A stretch of DNA of 8,362 bases. It comes from Chloroflexi bacterium RBG_16_57_11 (GTDB lineage Bacteria; Chloroflexota; Anaerolineae; Anaerolineales; UBA4823). Position numbers and translations under genes: made by a program. The notes below the pieces were generated by a model. It did not search any database, was not told where the DNA came from, and saw nothing but the letters and a program-made list of their open reading frames with translations. This document shows, piece by piece, positions 6,455 to 8,362 of this stretch (within the stretch, counting starts at the first letter, position 1; each line of letters begins with the position of its first letter). The DNA lies in contig MGNS01000002.1 of the NCBI GenBank assembly GCA_001795165.1, forward strand, positions 1 through 8,362, read 5' to 3'.

Positions 6455-7144
6455 TTAGCCGTAGTACTTCAACAGGGTTTCGATATATTTCATATGGGCC
6501 AGAGCCGCCGCCTCCGCCTGATCGACCTGGTGAGATTGGATGGCTTCAGCGATGAGGCGCTGCAAAACAATCGACTCCTCCTTAACATTGGGCAGCAGAA
6601 CCATTTCGCTGATCACTTCTGACAGCAGATCCCGCACCAGATAATAAAATTGCTCCAGCAACTGGTTGTGACCTGCCCGAGCAACGGCAAGGTGAAACTC
6701 CAGGTCAGCCTGGACAAACGCCTGCTCATCCATAATCCCGGCTTCCATTTTCTGCAAGGCGTTCCAAATCGCGCTCATGTCGTCAGAAGTAGCACTTAAG
6801 GCAGCAAAGCGCGTCAGCCCAACCTCGATGACCGAGCGGGCTTCATAAACCTGCTGAGCATTCAGCTCCCCCAGACGAGTCTTGACTTCGGTTGAATTGA
6901 AGATGGCATCGAGGGCGTCCGGACGGACCCATGTGCCTTTGCCAGGGTGCGAAGCGACCAGCCCCACTGCCTCGAGCGCCTGGATGGACTCCCGCAGCGT
7001 GGAAAGCCCGACCCCGTAGCGCACCGCCAGCACTTTCTGTGGCTCCAGGTACTGGCCCGGTTTGAGCTGCCCGCTCAAGATCAGCGCCCTGAGCTCTTCA
7101 GCAATGTCATCGACGATCGTCGTACGCCGGCGGATTGGGCCCAT
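6455..7144 (-). CDS. GntR-family transcriptional regulator, FCD (FadR/VanR-like) subfamily
   Basis: This 229-residue DNA-binding protein has an N-terminal winged helix-turn-helix (about residues 8-75). Helix segment VRYGVGLSTLRESIQALEAVG (41-61) is the recognition region and HPGKGTWVRP (66-75) the wing. A C-terminal FCD ligand-binding helical bundle follows (about 95-225). The FCD metal motif D-x3-H is present (D147, H151 in ADLEFHLAVARAGHN), and H217 matches the last His. The middle His expected in a stretch like EHRAILEAI is Gln195 (VLQRLIAEAI). The gene is the first of the promoter at 7195-7223, with AGG 5 nt before its ATG and operator-like repeats in its leader, so autoregulation together with the downstream transporter and methyltransferase genes is likely. 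Its effector is probably the imported compound or a demethylated product; this is inference. Confidence 0.92.
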   Translation of the reverse strand: MGPIRRRTTIVDDIAEELRALILSGQLKPGQYLEPQKVLAVRYGVGLSTLRESIQALEAVGLVASHPGKGTWVRPDALDAIFNSTEVKTRLGELNAQQVYEARSVIEVGLTRFAALSATSDDMSAIWNALQKMEAGIMDEQAFVQADLEFHLAVARAGHNQLLEQFYYLVRDLLSEVISEMVLLPNVKEESIVLQRLIAEAIQSHQVDQAEAAALAHMKYIETLLKYYG

Positions 7145-7165
7145 ATTTTCCTGATCAGATGGAAA

Positions 7166-7195
7166 GAATACCTGAATATCGGAATATCTGATATT
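7166..7195. promoter_or_regulatory. Candidate operator: three tandem 8-bp repeats overlapping a 13-bp palindrome
   Basis: On the plus strand GAATACCT (7166-7173), GAATATCG (7174-7181) and GAATATCT (7182-7189) follow each other with an 8-bp period. The perfect palindrome AATATCTGATATT (7183-7195) touches the last base of the -10 box and spans the predicted start point. A repressor bound here would block transcription. A further ATCAGAT (7154-7160) lies in inverted orientation to the ATCTGAT of the palindrome, with centres 32 bp apart, close to three helical turns. The likely ligand is the adjacent GntR regulator. Confidence 0.5.
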
Positions 7196-7223
7196 TTATA
7201 GCATAGATTTCACAAAGTGTCAA
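7195..7223 (-). promoter_or_regulatory. Sigma-70 promoter of the gntR-SBP-liv-mttB operon
   Basis: On the minus strand a perfect -35 box TTGACA (7223-7218) is followed by a 17-bp spacer and a -10 box TATAAA (7200-7195) preceded by TG one base upstream (extended -10, 7203-7202). The predicted start is near 7188, giving a leader of about 44 nt before the regulator ATG. No other convincing promoter is seen between here and 228, so it probably serves all seven downstream genes. Such a strong promoter next to operator-like repeats points to repression as the main control. Confidence 0.75.
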
Positions 7224-7245
7224 TTGTTTCGCAACCGGGAAAAAC

Positions 7246-8362
7246 CTAGAGATACATCGCCTTCAAGAACCGCTCCTGAAAACCCTCATACGTGGTCAGC
7301 TCGATATAGTTCACTTCTCGGGCAACCTGCTCGGCTATATGAAAACTACTCCGCGAGAGCAGTGCTTGCCGCGCGCCCATACCGGCAGCATTCCCCACCT
7401 GCCGGAAGCGCTCAAGCGGCGCCGGCGGAAAGAGGCCGATGCGGATGGCGCTCTCCAGGTTGATATAGGTGCCAAACGCCCCGGCGATGATCCAATCGTG
7501 AACGTCTTGTGCCTGGAGGCCGGCGACTTCGAGTAAGACATCGATGCCGGTGCGGATGGCCGCCTTGGCAAGCTGGATTTCGTTCACATCCCGGCGCGAG
7601 ATGGTGATGTCTTTGCCGTGGGCAGTATCCGCTTCTGGTACCAGCATGAATTCCAGGCCTTGCTGCGATGGCCGCACCCTGGGGTTGATCGAGTTGAGCC
7701 CACCTCTTTCATCGAGAATGCCATTTCTGCGCAGCTCCGCCACAACGTCCAAAATACCCGAGCCGCAGATTCCCGCCGGTGGTTGGTCACCAATGGTATA
7801 TATGCGTATATCATCCTGGATCATCTGGACACGCTCGATGGCGCCAGGAGCAGCACGCATGCCATCGTGGATATGCGCGCCTTCGAAAGCCGGCCCGGAA
7901 GCGCACGAGCAACTGTACAGCCGCCCATCCACCGCCAGGCTGATTTCGGTGTTGGTGCCGATGTCGATGGCGATGGCCGGCTGGCTGGCCTCCCAAAGAC
8001 GTGTTGCCAGGATCACAGCCACATGGTCCGCGCCGACATAACCGGCGATGTTGGGCAATAACTGGACGACCCCGCCAGGCGCCAGCCCCAGCCCGACCTG
8101 GCTGGCCGGGAAGGATAACGCTTCGCTGACCGCGGGCACGTACGGCGCATGAGCAAGCTGGCGCACCGGCAGTCCGGCAAACAGGTGATGCATGGCAGTG
8201 TTGCCCACGATGACCGCCTGGGCTACCTGATGCGGCAAGACACCCGATGAACTGCACAGATCGGCCAGCATGGCGTTCAGAGCTTCCACCAGGCTGGACT
8301 GGAGCAAGCGGCGTTTGACGGGGTCTTCCTGCGCGTAAGCAATCCGGCTGATCACATCCTCG
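7246..8362 (-). CDS. RACo-type corrinoid activation ATPase (C-terminal DUF4445/ASKHA part, cut by window edge)
   Basis: The visible 371 codons are the C-terminal ATPase part of a reductive activator of corrinoid proteins, which uses ATP to return inactive Co(II) corrinoid to the active Co(I) state; the N-terminal 2Fe-2S ferredoxin domain is expected beyond 8362. The frame is open to the edge and begins with the codons for Glu-Asp-Val, the tail of the family motif GEDVISRI, so the GTG at 8355 is an internal Val and not a start. Family motifs in order are IVGNTAMHHLFAGL, PNIAGYVGAD, the nucleotide-binding AIDIGTNTEISL, ASGPAFEGA, GICGSGILDVVAEL, DVNEIQLAKAAIRTG, AGAFGTYINLESAIRIGLFP and VGNAAGMGA. 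The stop is TAG at 7246-7248. It lies 101 bp upstream of the regulator with the operon promoter between them and no clear terminator, so read-through is possible. Its presence supports a corrinoid methyltransfer role for the cluster. Confidence 0.9.
   Translation of the reverse strand, partial: EDVISRIAYAQEDPVKRRLLQSSLVEALNAMLADLCSSSGVLPHQVAQAVIVGNTAMHHLFAGLPVRQLAHAPYVPAVSEALSFPASQVGLGLAPGGVVQLLPNIAGYVGADHVAVILATRLWEASQPAIAIDIGTNTEISLAVDGRLYSCSCASGPAFEGAHIHDGMRAAPGAIERVQMIQDDIRIYTIGDQPPAGICGSGILDVVAELRRNGILDERGGLNSINPRVRPSQQGLEFMLVPEADTAHGKDITISRRDVNEIQLAKAAIRTGIDVLLEVAGLQAQDVHDWIIAGAFGTYINLESAIRIGLFPPAPLERFRQVGNAAGMGARQALLSRSSFHIAEQVAREVNYIELTTYEGFQERFLKAMYL

Noticed and set aside
7224..7245. 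Intrinsic terminator after the RACo gene
   Set aside because: A T5 run follows the stop, but no stable stem precedes it; only a weak GTTT/AAAC pairing can be drawn.

Overview
The window is a tightly packed, almost entirely minus-strand gene cluster for uptake and probable corrinoid-dependent demethylation of a methylated amine. Reading along the minus strand (high to low coordinates), it holds the C-terminal part of a RACo-type corrinoid activation ATPase (cut by the window edge), a GntR/FCD-family regulator, a lipoprotein substrate-binding protein, the two ATPases and two permeases of a branched-chain-amino-acid-type (LIV/HAAT) ABC transporter, and an MttB-superfamily methyltransferase that lacks pyrrolysine. 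The gene order is RACo, gntR, SBP, livG, livF, livH, livM, mttB.

Organism: the moderately high GC, the lipoprotein with a Pro/Ala/Thr/Glu-rich linker after the lipobox cysteine, and the MttB plus RACo plus LIV-transporter gene content suggest an anaerobic Gram-positive-type or Chloroflexota (Anaerolineae-like) bacterium. This is an inference from style and gene content; no marker gene is present.

Layout: 1-123 may be the 3' end of a convergent plus-strand gene. Positions 124-227 hold two copies of a 31-nt hairpin repeat; the second is followed by a T-rich tract and can act as a plus-strand terminator. From 228 to 7144 there are seven minus-strand genes with gaps or overlaps of at most 16 bp, except for one 90-bp gap between the regulator and the SBP that contains a perfect 19-nt palindrome. 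A near-consensus sigma-70 promoter (TTGACA, 17 bp, TATAAA with an extended -10) lies at 7195-7223, just upstream of the regulator. A 13-bp palindrome and a triple 8-bp tandem repeat overlap its start point and are good candidates for autoregulatory operators. RACo ends 22 bp upstream of that promoter, with no visible terminator.

How they work together (inference): the lipoprotein would capture an amine outside the membrane and LivHMGF would import it. The MttB-family protein would move a methyl group from it to a corrinoid protein. RACo would return inactive Co(II) corrinoid to Co(I). The GntR regulator would link expression to substrate. The corrinoid protein and the second methyltransferase (corrinoid to tetrahydrofolate) are not in this window and are expected nearby, probably beyond the 8362 end.
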